Position numbers and translations under genes: made by a program
Assembly: GCF_000003815.2 (NCBI RefSeq)
Contig: NW_023365732.1
Span: 69,372 to 102,002 of the forward strand
Length of the DNA stretch: 32,631 bases
Reading direction: 5' to 3'
From: Branchiostoma floridae
Taxonomy: Eukaryota > Chordata > Leptocardii > Amphioxiformes > Branchiostomatidae
Notes under the pieces: generated by a model
Seen by the model: the letters and a program-made list of their open reading frames with translations, nothing else
Database searches by the model: none
What the model was told of the DNA's origin: nothing
In this document: in pieces, positions 22,560 to 32,631 of the stretch
Layout: the number at the start of each line of letters is the position of its first letter
Numbering within the stretch: the first letter of the stretch is position 1

Positions 22560-23015
22560 TTAAAACGGTTATATAATGATGATCTTTATTTGCATGTCCC
22601 TGTCCACATGGGATAAATGCAGCAATTCGATTGTATTATATAGGCTACTAAAGGCTAAGTACTATCACATGTAGTGGTACAAGTGAACAATTGGGTAATA
22701 CAGCTGGCGGTATGCTATCACTATAGTATGTGTGTTGTTTACTTATAGTTTTTGTTGTACATTGTTGTCTGTGGTTGTCATTATACGTACAAACAGTTCG
22801 TCTTTGGTTAACTGTTTACACCGTTTATGTAAATTGAGAGCACTGGTAAAAATACTTGCGTATATCATTGTATAAAGAACATTTGATATAAAATGGATTT
22901 CATTTTCTATAAGATTGGAGTAACAAAGTGTACAAAGTCTGTTATTCGGAGGATTCGTCTTGTATCTTTCACACTTCAATTCGTAGGGGGAATAGCTTTG
23001 CAATAATAACCACAA
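22560..23015 (-). mobile_element. Non-LTR retrotransposon 3' fragment (CR1/L2-like)
   Basis: A 90-codon frame at 23015-22743 resembles the end of LINE ORF2 proteins: a basic stretch CERYK, C-T-L-C, IENEIHF with the expected His, then an aliphatic helix. The final expected Cys appears replaced. Downstream on the same strand a 3' UTR-like stretch ends in CATGCAAATAAAGATCATC and a short AT run near 22560, typical of a LINE tail. It is 5'-truncated and dead. It abuts the 3' end of hydrolase copy 2, 46 bases away. Confidence 0.55.
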
Positions 23016-23061
23016 TGATATTCAAAGCATGAGACGTGTCTGATCGTCCGTCCAGGTTCAA

Positions 23062-26000
23062 TCAAATCAAATCTCTTAAAATACTACTACAGGTAAAAGT
23101 GAAGAAGATTACAAGAGATGTATTCCAAGCTGTCCCTTTCGGAGAGCCGGAGACGCCTGTACAGTCGTCCCACTCCGGCTCTGTAGGGTCCGGGTCTGTC
23201 AGCTTCAGGCCTCGCTCGAACAGTACAGGCGGTTCGGGAGGATAGCTTTGCAGTGAGAGAGAAAATACCTTACTATCTTTTACCCCCACATTGGAAATAA
23301 GATATGGAAAGTACGCTAACGGTCCTTGGCAGCGGAGAAGAATTTGGTTAGCAGTCTCGGTAGGGAGAACTACACCATAACCGATCAGACCAAGACTGAA
23401 GTATAACTTGTTGTCAGTCGTGTTCAGGGTTATCGTCATGTTGCCCCCTGCATGGTTGCCGTAGACACCCTCGTAGTCACGTTTGTCTCGCGGGAAGTTG
23501 TCCGAGATCTCGGGGAGGACGGTGCTGTTGGGCTCCGGTCTCGTCCACCAAGGCTCAGGATACGTGCAGGCTGTGGTGGTGTTTAGCCAGTGGTCCTTAC
23601 CTGTTGGTAATGCAGACAATGACTATGAAGTAATGACTAAAACATGCTCTTTTCCCAGTAAATAGTATCATCTGACTACAATGTATATCGGAATTTACGC
23701 CCAAAAGCAGTCACTCAAGCACCTGGATTATCCGATATAAATCTGGAAACGATAGGACGTTTTAGACAACCATCCAGTGTCAGTTCGTAAGTGACACTGG
23801 ATAAATGTTGTTGGATAGAGTTTTCATATCCTAGTTGTGAATTAATATGCAAAATGATCTAGTTGGAGTTTACAGACACAATGCTAATGATTTATTTCGG
23901 TCTGATTGCAATTGGAGAGTGAATCTTAATGAAGACACCAATGCATGCAGAATGGCATTGAATGACAGAGTGGCTATGCTAACGGACTCGAGATAGAGAT
24001 GTAACATGGTCTATACACTGGTTTTCCTGGCTAGAAGTTTTGTTATTGGGAACGGCATAACGTCTACATCACTCCACCCAGGTGTAATAAGTGTACCGGA
24101 CTTCGAATGGGGAGGTACATGGGCTGTGCCTTCCAATACCATGCCATAAACACAGTAGATTGACCACTACCCACTGCCCCAATTGTTGGACCACCATTAC
24201 CTTTCAAAAATAATTTCATCAGGTTGGTAGAAAATAGAATATTGGAGTTTTCTTTTGCGTAACCAGTAAGCAGTAATATCTCTTACCTACTTGCCACAAA
24301 AGCGCCACCTACATCGGCTAGATAGCGGCGAGAAGCAGAACTCCAGTCAGAAACTCTGAGAAAGATATCTGATAGGCATCGAAACGTAATCAGGGTAATC
24401 AGGCGAGAAACATTACTGGCGAAAACCACAATTCCTACCTTCGTCATAAATGTTGTGGTACGATTTAAAGTGTATATTACCTATCAGGATATCTCCGACC
24501 TGACTGTGGATGACTTGGTGGACATCTTTATTCACTTCCGGTGAACTGGGGCCGTTAGTGGAGGTGAAGACCCCACCAGAGACCCCCGGGAACAGAGATA
24601 ACAGGTTGGAAAACCCCTCCACGGACCCACTGTGCTGGACAAGTCTGTAGCCTGAGACAGAAGTTAGAAAGGTTAAAGTTCTTCCCGCACCAAATGGTGT
24701 ATCGGGCGGCTATATGGGCCATACAGCATTGTGCAATTACTACAGTGGGGGGATAAATCCACTGGTAGTGGTGTATATGTTTCCCAAATGCTGAGTGCTA
24801 TTAAGCAGAGAAAGCAGCATGTACCAAGTCTTTGGTACGACTCTGCCTAGGATCAAACTCTCTATCCACCTGGCCATTGAACCGGTCACATCCACTGTCT
24901 TCAAATTATCTGAAATGATCATAGACTTGCCGACTCTTTCTTTTTTAAAAGCCACTTTTATTTGACCCCAGCGGAGGTCATGGAATGTCAGCCACGCCAA
25001 CTGAAACATCGTTTTCCAACTGACACAGTCTCCAACCCGATGTATTCCTCCACCATTCGGGACAGTTTCCACATCGCTGTTGTGGACAGAAGAATAACTA
25101 CGGCCTGCCATGGCAAGTACTGTGAGGCACTACTTTAACCCCTACAGGGTTCGCAGATAAATACTGTGTTCTGCGACCTTGATATAAGCGCGTTCACCGT
25201 TCCAAGTACGCATGTGCTGTGACAGGTATTGTGAATAATATGTCAAAGGTAAATGCCCCTAACAGTTCTCGTCTCGACCACCTCTCTCGATTTGCATAAC
25301 AATGTCCTGACGTGTTTTGTTTATGTCTCAGGAACATTCACCTTTGACATATTACCCATAATTCCCGTCGCTGCACATGCGCACTCGGAACGGTAAACGT
25401 GCTTATTTGTTACCTCTGTAGGTGCCGGTCCACCACCCCATCCCGTACCCCTGTGTCATGACCGCCTCTACCGGCCAATCAGGTTCGAGTTTGTCGATGG
25501 CAAAGCTGCCGGGCATGGTGAAGTCTACCGTGTGGGTCTGGCGTAAGGTGTCCTCCGGGACCACCAGGCGGCCGGCCGTGTCCCTCCCCCCGCTGAGGTG
25601 GAACTTCATGTACCGGGCCATATCCAAGGCGTTGGATGCTACGCCCCCTGCCGGCAGATGGAGTTTCGTCACCCTAGAGATGTGACGCAATGGAAGGTTT
25701 AACAACGGTTATTGATATATTCATGTGTTGGGCGGGGCGCCTTGTATAAAGGAATTATATAGTAAACTACACTTATGTCACAACGGGTCACATCAGGTCC
25801 CTGCAGTGAACAGCAGGTGTCCATCTAGGCTTCCTCTCAGTGAGTGTAAAGCGGACGCGAATCTGTAGCCTACTAAAAACAAGTAGTCCACGAAACTACA
25901 GTTTCAAAGAACAAGTGTAAAGTGGACCTATGTCATCAGCTTTTCGACCTCACCTCACCTCACTGGTCCCATGGCTTTTCGACCAATAGAAGGGAAAGGT

Positions 26001-28134
26001 GCTAAATAATTGGGTTCATATGAATTGGGATTCCACAAGAGAACGTTTCCTTTACCTAGCCTGTGTTTACACAATCTCTTGCTGGCTGGGGTTAATGACC
26101 CCCTCCCGGCAATTGTAGGGCCGGCCGCTAGGGGCGCAATTTTAGTCAGACTATCTTTTACCCACCTGAACTCCTCCCTACTGTAGGCCTCAGACGGACC
26201 GGTGAGATTGTAGGTCAGGTACGACTGAGCAAAGTTGGTGAAGTCGCCTTCTTCTAAAGCGTCGGCCAGGTACACCGTGTCGTCCATACCCATCGGCTGG
26301 AGAATGCGTTCCCTCAGGAGGGTCTCGTAGGGTTTCCCAGCAAGCTTCTCCGCTGCGTGCCCGGCGAGGGTGTACGTGGGGTTATTGTAAAACCACTGTG
26401 TACGAAACGGGAAGACCTGCCTGTAGTACCGCATCCGCCTGCAAGGGGAAAACGGTTACGTTTCCTTCAGGTCAAATTGGTTATTTCTCAATGTAAATAC
26501 CCTTGTGAGAAAATCTATTCTGATCAAATGTATAACTAGAGACGGCGACGCCATAAAATAGATCTTATGCAAATGAATTAAACATTTACGTAATTTATGC
26601 ACGTTGAAGTTCACCCCAACTAACTTAACATGTGACAAGCGTTATAATAAGCAGTTTTTCTTTTTGTATAAATTATGCAAATCGATTCCTCATTTGCATG
26701 TTTGGTATTGTTTATTTCTCAACCCACGTAGTCGTGTGAGAAACTCTATTCTGATTTACCTATAGCCAAACCAAAGCCAACCAAAAATGCTTTGGGGCAA
26801 TCAGGATTTCTTCGCGCGAGGAGTAAAGGAGGTAGTGTCCATTAGAGCCCACCGCCCCACACTCAACAGAGACGGGGACCGACATAGACTTTCTGATACT
26901 TATGACCCCTTCCTGCAAAAGTGGTGTGTCCCTGACGTCACCGCTGGAGATAGAGAGGGTCATTCTGTAAACAAGGTCGACGGAGTTTGACCGAAAATTG
27001 AGAGGGTAAGTCCCTATAGTGTTGTAAGTAAAGTGTTAGCAATTTGTTCTGACCTAGTTTAGGGTACTTAGAACTTTCTACAAGAGATAAAGAGTCTGTT
27101 GGGGCATTCATCGAACGATCGACGTACGATTGCAAACTAGGGCCATTCTTGGGATAGATAGTCGTGCATGTTTCGTACTACAAACCGTATACGTAGCAGT
27201 CTCGTTGCCGTAAAGGCTATGCTTGTCGGCGATTGGTTTTGTCTCAGCCTGCTTGAAAATCCTACGGCATACTACAAAACAGACCGAGTCCTAAGTTGTA
27301 ATTTCCTATACGTAGACGCTATGTAAAATATATATGGCTTTTTTTCTGATCTGCGCTGTTGTCTGGTCACTCGCGTTTACTTACATGACTGGATTTAATC
27401 TTAACGTAATGAATAAAAGGATGGGAAAAAATAACAATAACACGGCCTTTCTGATGGAGGCTGCAACACAGGCTATGTTAGGTAAATGCCACTGTATGAG
27501 GTCGTAGTATTTGAAAAGCCAAGAAAATAAACAACGGTTTTAGTAGTCAAATACACTTGCGGCTAGATAAGGGCCTAATGCATATCAAACATTACAATCC
27601 TTGAAACCTAATAGGTAATGTTTAACTAGCAACAACAACCAACCTTGCCAGTTCCGATCTGTCGATGTTTTCTACCATCCGAATAACAAAGCCAAGGTTT
27701 TCCAGACCAGTTTTGTGGCCCAGAAGATCTCTCAGGGTCGCTTCTTCGGTACGGAACTGGTCCCTGAACCTGAAGGACGGCCCCAGGATGTCCGTCAGGA
27801 CGGTGTCCCAGCTCACGTCTTCCCTCTCCCCGAGAATGGCCGCTAACAGGGCTGAGGTGAAGGACTTGGAGATGGAGCCGACTCCGAAGAGAGTCCTGTT
27901 GTCCACAGCTTGTCCGGTCTGCAGGTCCCTTTGGCCGTACCCCTTGGCGAAAATGGTCTGGCCGTCCTTGACCACGGACACGGTCAGTCCGACTACAGGC
28001 CTGGACTTACATGTCATCAGGTTCTGTATGAAAGTGTCGAGATCCTGTAGCCTCTGCTGTAGATCCGGACTGGCGGTGGCGAACACCAGGCCGGTGAATA
28101 GCCACCAGGTCGTGGCAATCATTGCTACCTTCAT
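23062..28134 (-). CDS. S12-family serine beta-lactamase-like hydrolase, copy 2 (five exons)
   Basis: Minus-strand exons 28134-27644, 26438-26166, 25673-25414, 24651-24481 and 23600-23062 join in phase to 577 codons plus TGA. Four exon lengths reflect copy 1: 491, 273 and 260 are identical and exon 4 is 171 instead of 180 (three codons fewer after the TNGP segment). The signal peptide, S87-I-S-K90, Y181-N-N183 and H348-S-G350 are all intact, so it should be an active enzyme. There are ten differences from copy 1 in the first 163 residues. The C-terminal tail differs: a one-base length change in the last exon shifts frame, bypasses the copy 1 stop and ends in a less hydrophobic FTCSSILRDLI. Start: ATG at 28134 matches copy 1; another in-frame ATG at 28152 would add six residues. 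Confidence 0.92.
23772..23802. repeat. Perfect 11-bp hairpin in intron 4 of copy 2
   Basis: ATCCAGTGTCA and TGACACTGGAT flank a nine-base loop. I see no counterpart in copy 1. Confidence 0.7.
24690..24905 (-). repeat. SINE-like repeat in intron 3 of copy 2
   Basis: On the minus strand an A-box-like TGGCCAGGTGG is followed by a B-box-like GTTTGATCC, then blocks such as TGCTTTCTCTGCTTAATAGC and GTGGATTTATCCCCCCACTG that look like a SINE body. A 123-codon open frame over 24740-25111 is probably a by-product of this repeat. No target duplication was found. Confidence 0.4.
25184..25406. mobile_element. MITE beside the exon 3 donor of copy 2
   Basis: Terminal inverted repeats of about 70 bases begin ATAAGC(G/A)CGTT(C/T)ACCGTTCC and continue to ATATGTCAAAGGT(A/G)AATG. 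The right end stops at 25406, seven bases into intron 3 (donor at 25413-25412). Copy 1 retains a relic of one arm at about 2925-2985 (GGGGCGTTTACCTTTCACAT), so the insertion predates the gene duplication. Confidence 0.85.
26534..26720 (+). repeat. Dispersed repeat in intron 1 of copy 2
   Basis: Counterpart of 1390-1715: AACTAGAGACGGCGACGCCAT, TTTATGCACGTTGAAGTTCACCCC and ATTATGCAAATCGATTCCTC are shared. It is truncated relative to copy 1. Confidence 0.8.
26760..27600. other. Rest of intron 1 of copy 2, no gene seen
   Basis: Not alignable by eye to intron 1 of copy 1. It contains a TGACGTCA palindrome near 26934. A 67-codon minus-strand frame at 26963-26760 has no recognisable domain. Confidence 0.4.
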
Positions 28135-28420
28135 ATTGGTAATACAGAACATGCGAAGCACATTTATGCAGCTTGAAGCAGGTAAAAAGAAGAATCAGAT
28201 GGTGGGCTTTGTTGCCAAGCCTGGGATAGAAGCCTGTAATGTCGAAGGTTGGATTGTAGTGGTGACTGCAGGTCAAGAGAACAGGGGTTTTTACTAGCCT
28301 CTTCCGCAGACTTCTGAGGCAGCTGTGTTTATTTTTTGAGAGGGAGGCCTGATTCGCAATATGCTACGTGGAATAAGGTTCTCTATGCTGGGGAGGGGAG
28401 TTTTGCCGCGGAACTTTAGT

Positions 28421-28599
28421 CTCTACCAGTCTCCCGCCTGGCCGAATAAGGGGACTTTGGCCAAGTTAGGAATAAAAGCCTAGTCGGAGTTTATTGGCTT
28501 AGGAGTGTACTCCTCGGCCATCTAACTCCTCTAGCGTGCTTTTTGTATTATTTAGCCAATTTCTACTATTTTACCAGCAACCTGTGGAGCCTGGTAGAG
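28421..28599. mobile_element. MITE (179 bp) upstream of hydrolase copy 2
   Basis: Ends CTCTACCAGTCTCC and GGAGCCTGGTAGAG are inverted repeats with one mismatch. The interior holds paired blocks GGCCGAATAAG, GAGTTTATTGGCTTAGGAGT and TTAGCCAATTTC. No coding capacity. Element type undetermined because no clear target duplication is visible. Confidence 0.7.
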
Positions 28600-29047
28600 T
28601 ACTGGAACTCCCTCCCCGGCATTAGAAAACCTTAGCCCATTTGGAAAATCGTGAACCAGTCCCCCCCCCACCCCCGTGTACACTAAAACACACCCAGTAA
28701 CTTTCTAGCGAGGACAGGTCAAAGACAATTACTACGGTGTGAATAGCCCGAATGAGTGGCGGGTCATTCTCACCCTGTCTATCATGTAAATGTTATAAAC
28801 ACACACCAAGCAGGCACTGTGCGGGAGTTCACGCAAACAGTTGGTCTATATAACCAAGGACGTCCTTGATATAACCTTCTTGTTCTATTTATAACGGTTT
28901 AAAAACTTTACTTGACCAAAAGGTGAAGACACTAGAGAGATCTTACGACTTCAGATTTTTGAAATGATGGACCTGCAACAGTTTTTGTCTCGTATTATCA
29001 CACGCTCCGTGACTTCAGTTGTATTAGCACACCTATGCACATAGTGA

Positions 29048-29120
29048 TGTATCATGGCGTAGTGGATTAACGAGTAGACTTTTTAACTTATGGTCTCGGG
29101 TTCGAATCCAACTTGGTGTA
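29048..29120 (+). pseudogene. tRNA-Lys-like relic
   Basis: A box TGGCGTAGTGG (29055-29065), B box GGTTCGAATCC (29099-29109), an anticodon-arm region GTAGACTTTTTAACTTATGGTC like tRNA-Lys with an extra T, and a run of eight T bases at about 29126 as a Pol III terminator. The T stem and anticodon stem are mispaired, so this is a pseudogene or a SINE head. Confidence 0.45.
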
Positions 29121-31351
29121 CTTTCTTTTTTTTCGATAATGTTTCACTATTTATCACTTATACGGTCGTTCATATTGAAATTTTGCTTTCATAAGGATTT
29201 GGTTCTTGTGTTCATTTCATAATAACCTTCTTGATACTATCTATTTGCGCTATTACAGTGTGTATTCATTGAAATATATTGAAGTCATACTGGTAGTATA
29301 TTGGTGAAACATTACAGATCTGGCGGTGTGGTTTACAAACATGTATTCGCAACTCGTCTGTGAAAAGGAAATTAGTGGAAGACCTTGCAGACAATCCTAG
29401 TTAAATGGGCACAATATACAGTCTTCATACATACCTTGTAACATTAGTTGTATTTCGAAAATTGAACGTAAAAGAATCATGTTACGCAGTTCTAACTCAG
29501 TACAAGGTAAGAATGTGGCTTTACTGCATTATGAAATATAACGTTCGACTCAAAATAACTAGCACACTATTGAAAGAAAAAGTTCGACGGAAAATCGTTA
29601 CTCAACAGACAATAGGTGTGAACTATTCATCCCTGTCCCTCGCGTGCCACTAGATCAGTGCATGGTAATTGGGTACTTTGCATGTGAAGGAATCGTGTCC
29701 TTGCTAGAAATCTACTGGTTGTGTTTTAGTAACGAGCCTCCCCCCCCCCCCGAAAAAAAATAATAAAAAATGCCAAGTCTGCGAAGGAGGCTAGAGTTTT
29801 ATGGCATCTCACTGCCCTACGTATGTATACCCACGCAACTAGACACCATGTGATACGTACTGCTGACGACTACCATGCTGGCATGTTTAGACAACAAATA
29901 TAAACGAACCACCAACCACACCTACTTAATCTGGCTCTTACTTTCCTATGTTAACAACTGGGCGTATTGAGATCTTCCCTACGCAGAACAAATGGTCCAA
30001 ACACTTCGGCAGTAGTTCGTTTTTTAAGGCCACAGAATTTAGGCCACAGAAAGTAAATCCTGATGGCATTTGCGCACCCATTCATCAATTTTCGTCCAAT
30101 TGTAAAACAAGTGCTTTTAAAAAAAGCTGGCGTTTCGTCTACGTTTATGAGTGTGACCTGTCTTTTTCTTGAAGTAAAATCTGTTAGAAAAAGTCACTCA
30201 AGGGCTGTTGCGTCTATAAGAAAAATTGTTATTTTGGAAAGGAGTACTGTTTAAAAGCGGGTCTTGGCTTACAACTTTATTTTAAAATGTACAATAAGTT
30301 CATTATAAAATCTATCAATATACTCAGGTAGTCCTCATGAAGTCCTGTTCATAAGACAAAGGCCTTGCATATGTGAAATGAATACTAAAATAATAAAAAA
30401 AATGATATATAAAAATATAATATCAATAAATAAATAGAATATTTATATATCATCTTCAATATTTAAAAAGAAAAAAACATCCACTCTCGGTTTCGAACCA
30501 GGAAATTGTGCCGAGTATGCAAATAAGACTGTACTATGGATGCAAACTATGGAAACTAATGGCAGAGAGTGACTGAAACAAATATATTCAACATATATTG
30601 TATATGTACAACTTGAATGTATTCAATATCATGTGAATCTTGAGAAACGTATGCTCTTGTAAGTCAGGAGTTGCAGTGACCATATATTAAAGTTACACAT
30701 AAATTAATGGGACAAAGGACAGTGTGTGATTGTACATGTATGCTTTTATTTTGATCAAATTTTATGAAGTGAGAAACATGGCCTTCACATTGTCTAGCAT
30801 GAAAAGGGGAACTTAGTTCTACGTTGCAGGGCAAAAATTGTGAAGTTGCGATACACATGATCTCATTTTCAGCACAATTATCATTGAGTAGTCCACAAAT
30901 GATGTAAGTTAGAAATTGCTCAATACAATATGATTCTCTACTGTGTTGTAGATATAACGTTAAAGACAGATATGGTTGATGTGAAAACGAGCAAAAGTTT
31001 GTGTGAGATAGATACTCTACTCTACTCTAGTCTAGTACTTAAGGTAATCAGACGTTCTTGAGGTGGAAATACACCATTGGTACAAAGACATTAAGTGAAA
31101 TTGCTGTGCTATGTGCTGGCAGACACTACATGTACATTAGGAAGTAAACTCCAAGGGCATATTCAGGTATAACTGATTGATGTTAGGGAGATTAGGTGGA
31201 CATAGTGTGCTGGAGTTCTGTAAATGGCTGACATGTGTTTCATGACATAGCCCGGGCATGTATGTCTTAAAGTTTAAGACATTATAATTTTGAGATATTT
31301 AAGTAAAATGTGAGGTAATCTGGTGACTAGAGTGTGTAATGTTGAGTGGGT
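29121..31351. other. AT-rich intergenic DNA
   Basis: No gene supported. It holds a C12/A8 simple run near 29741-29760, and an AT-rich hairpin at about 30402-30453 (ATGATATATAAAAATAT against ATATTTATATATCAT). Confidence 0.4.
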
Positions 31352-31645
31352 GAGTGGGTACCGCATGCACGGGTGGGGTCCGGATACTGCGGTCAGCTGA
31401 GTGGGTACCGCATGCACGGGTGGGGCCCGGATACTGCGGTCAGCTGCGTGGGTACCACATGCACGGGTGGGGTCCGGATACTGCGGTCAGCTGAGTGGGT
31501 ACCGCATGCACGGGTGGGGCCCGGATACTGCGGTCAGCTGCGTGGGTACCACATGCACGGGTGGGGTCCGGATACTGCGGTCAGCTGCGTGGGTACCACA
31601 TGCACGGGTGGGGTCCGGATACTGCGGTCAGCTGAGTGGGTACAC
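31352..31645. repeat. 47-bp minisatellite, six full copies plus a partial one
   Basis: Unit starts at 31352, 31399, 31446, 31493, 31540, 31587 and a partial at 31634. Each unit contains GGGTACC, GCATGCACGGGTGGGG or ACATGCACGGGTGGGG, and ATACTGCGGTCAGCTG. Units differ at three linked sites (GAG/GCG, CGC/CAC, GTCC/GCCC) in a partly alternating order. 47 is not a multiple of three, so the long frames across it are an artefact of the repeat. Confidence 0.95.
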
Positions 31646-32059
31646 AGCACGAAAACGAATATTTAAGCATACTTTCCGAGATACTTAAATGTAGCCTAAA
31701 GGTGGGAAAATATTTCCGCAGAGTTTACGGTATCGTAAAGACCACGGAAACCATGGTTTTACATTTCCGTAACCTTTCCGTATTCGTTAAGGCAGATTAA
31801 ATACATGTAATATCTTTACATAACCTTTAATCATCCTTATATGTGCCGTATATGAAACGGGTATTGCTTATGTACAGAAAACATCTACAGGCTTTGAACC
31901 GACCATACGTTCACATACAATCAGTTGACCTTCGCCTTTTTTTTAATTTTCGTGGTTCTCTAAGGTGGAAATTACCAATAGGAGATGATATATTTTCATT
32001 GCCCTTCCGTTACAATTGATCTCATTTACATACTCTTATTAGTATAGGTCTATGGAGAA

Positions 32060-32336
32060 CTCCCCCTTTTATGTATAGGTGCAAAAAAAGATGTCAGAAT
32101 TTTTTATTTTTAAGAAGAGGCATTGCTTTTACCAAATTAAGAGTATTTTCCGCTCAATATACCACATGCGCCGTTCAATAAAGCAGCGGCTTCAAATGAA
32201 TAGCTCCTGCTGTGTTTGCGTGTTAAGTTTAACCAAGAAAAGAAAATCTCCTCCTGTGTGAAAGCTACATATAACAGATACAATCTTTCCGATGTCTTTC
32301 CGTTACATTTGAGCTGACTTTACATAAAAGGGGGGA
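32060..32336. mobile_element. MITE-like element, first tandem copy
   Basis: Ends CTCCCCCTTTTATGTA and TACATAAAAGGGGGGAG are inverted repeats. The interior (GAAGAGGCATTGCTTTTACC, ACATGCGCCGTTCA, GTCTTTCCGTTACATTTGAG) is nearly identical to the next copy with a shift of 291-300 bases. An older, weaker copy of the 3' end lies at about 32005-32033. Confidence 0.75.
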
Positions 32337-32365
32337 GGTTTAAGCAAACCTCCCCCCTTTTATGT
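32322..32365. repeat. Perfect 20-bp palindrome at the junction of the two elements
   Basis: Arms 32322-32341 and 32346-32365 are exact inverted copies (ACATAAAAGGGG.. / ..CCCCTTTTATGT) around the four-base loop AAGC. Confidence 0.95.
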
Positions 32366-32631
32366 ATAGGTGGAAAAAAGGTGTCGGAAAGGTAGCGTTA
32401 ATCATTACTTGAAGAAGAGGCATTGCTTTTACCAAATTAAGAGTATTTTCCGCTCAATATAGTACATGCGCCGTTCACTAAAGCAGCGGCTTCAAATGAA
32501 TAGCTCCTGCTGTGTTTGTGTGTTAAGTTTAACCAAGACAAGCAAATCTCCTGTGTGAAAGCTACATATAACAGATACAATCTTTCCGATGTCTTTCCGT
32601 TACATTTGAGCTGACTTTACATAAAAGGGGG
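32350..32631. mobile_element. MITE-like element, second tandem copy, cut by the window end
   Basis: Direct repeat of 32060-32336. It reaches the ATAAAAGGGGG end exactly at the window edge, so its last few bases and flank are not visible. Confidence 0.7.

Noticed and set aside
24740-25111. 123-codon minus-strand frame in intron 3 of copy 2
   Set aside because: It overlaps a SINE-like repeat, copy 1 has no counterpart, and the flanking exons splice in phase without it.
27665-28297. 210-codon plus-strand open frame over exon 1 of hydrolase copy 2
   Set aside because: Antisense shadow of the real exon, with an unrelated extension past the gene start.
30479-30545. Second tRNA-like gene on the minus strand
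   Set aside because: A B-box-like GGTTCGAAACC (30499-30489) and a downstream T run are present, but I find no A box or cloverleaf.
31352-31645. CRISPR array
   Set aside because: Repeats are directly adjacent with no unique spacers, in a eukaryotic genome.
31346-31688. Two overlapping open frames of 95 and 106 codons
   Set aside because: Both are translations of the 47-bp minisatellite in shifted frames.

Overview
The window reads as nuclear DNA of a marine invertebrate deuterostome, most likely an amphioxus (Branchiostoma-like cephalochordate). The reasons are AT-rich non-coding DNA, spliced genes with GT-AG introns, a duplicated animal-type S12 beta-lactamase-like gene, a secreted phospholipase A2 gene, and a high density of short non-autonomous transposons and tRNA-derived SINEs. 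The organism call is inference. Nothing here looks bacterial: the beta-lactamase-like genes are split by four introns each.

Layout. (1) 164-4720 (+): an intact five-exon gene for a secreted, probably membrane-tethered, S12 serine hydrolase with SxxK, YxN and HxG motifs and a C-terminal lipocalin-like domain. (2) 7153-9594 (-): a four-exon secreted phospholipase A2 gene, invisible to long-ORF searches but fully joinable in phase. (3) 9770-12395: dispersed repeats and a 1-kb segment that looks inserted and carries a possible 5' coding exon. (4) 12.4-22.2 kb: a diverged tandem array of units of about 1.2 kb, interrupted by a 961-bp piggyBac-like element, a long-armed foldback element and an unrelated 0.5-kb block. 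(5) 22.5-23.0 kb (-): the 3' end of a non-LTR retrotransposon. (6) 23062-28134 (-): a second five-exon copy of the hydrolase gene, convergent with the first. (7) 28.1-32.6 kb: intergenic DNA with a MITE, a tRNA-Lys-like relic, a 47-bp minisatellite and a tandem pair of MITE-like elements joined through a perfect 20-bp palindrome.

The two hydrolase genes are the arms of a large inverted duplication (about 4.7 and 5.1 kb) around an 18-kb spacer. All exon boundaries and phases are identical, and the homology extends into introns and a short part of the 3' UTR but stops at the start codon on the upstream side. Comparing the arms dates insertions: a SINE in intron 4 of copy 1 has an 11/12 target-site duplication and an empty site in copy 2. 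The spacer holds the phospholipase gene and the repeat array. No functional link between the hydrolases and the phospholipase is visible beyond proximity, although all three encode putative secreted or extracellular hydrolases.
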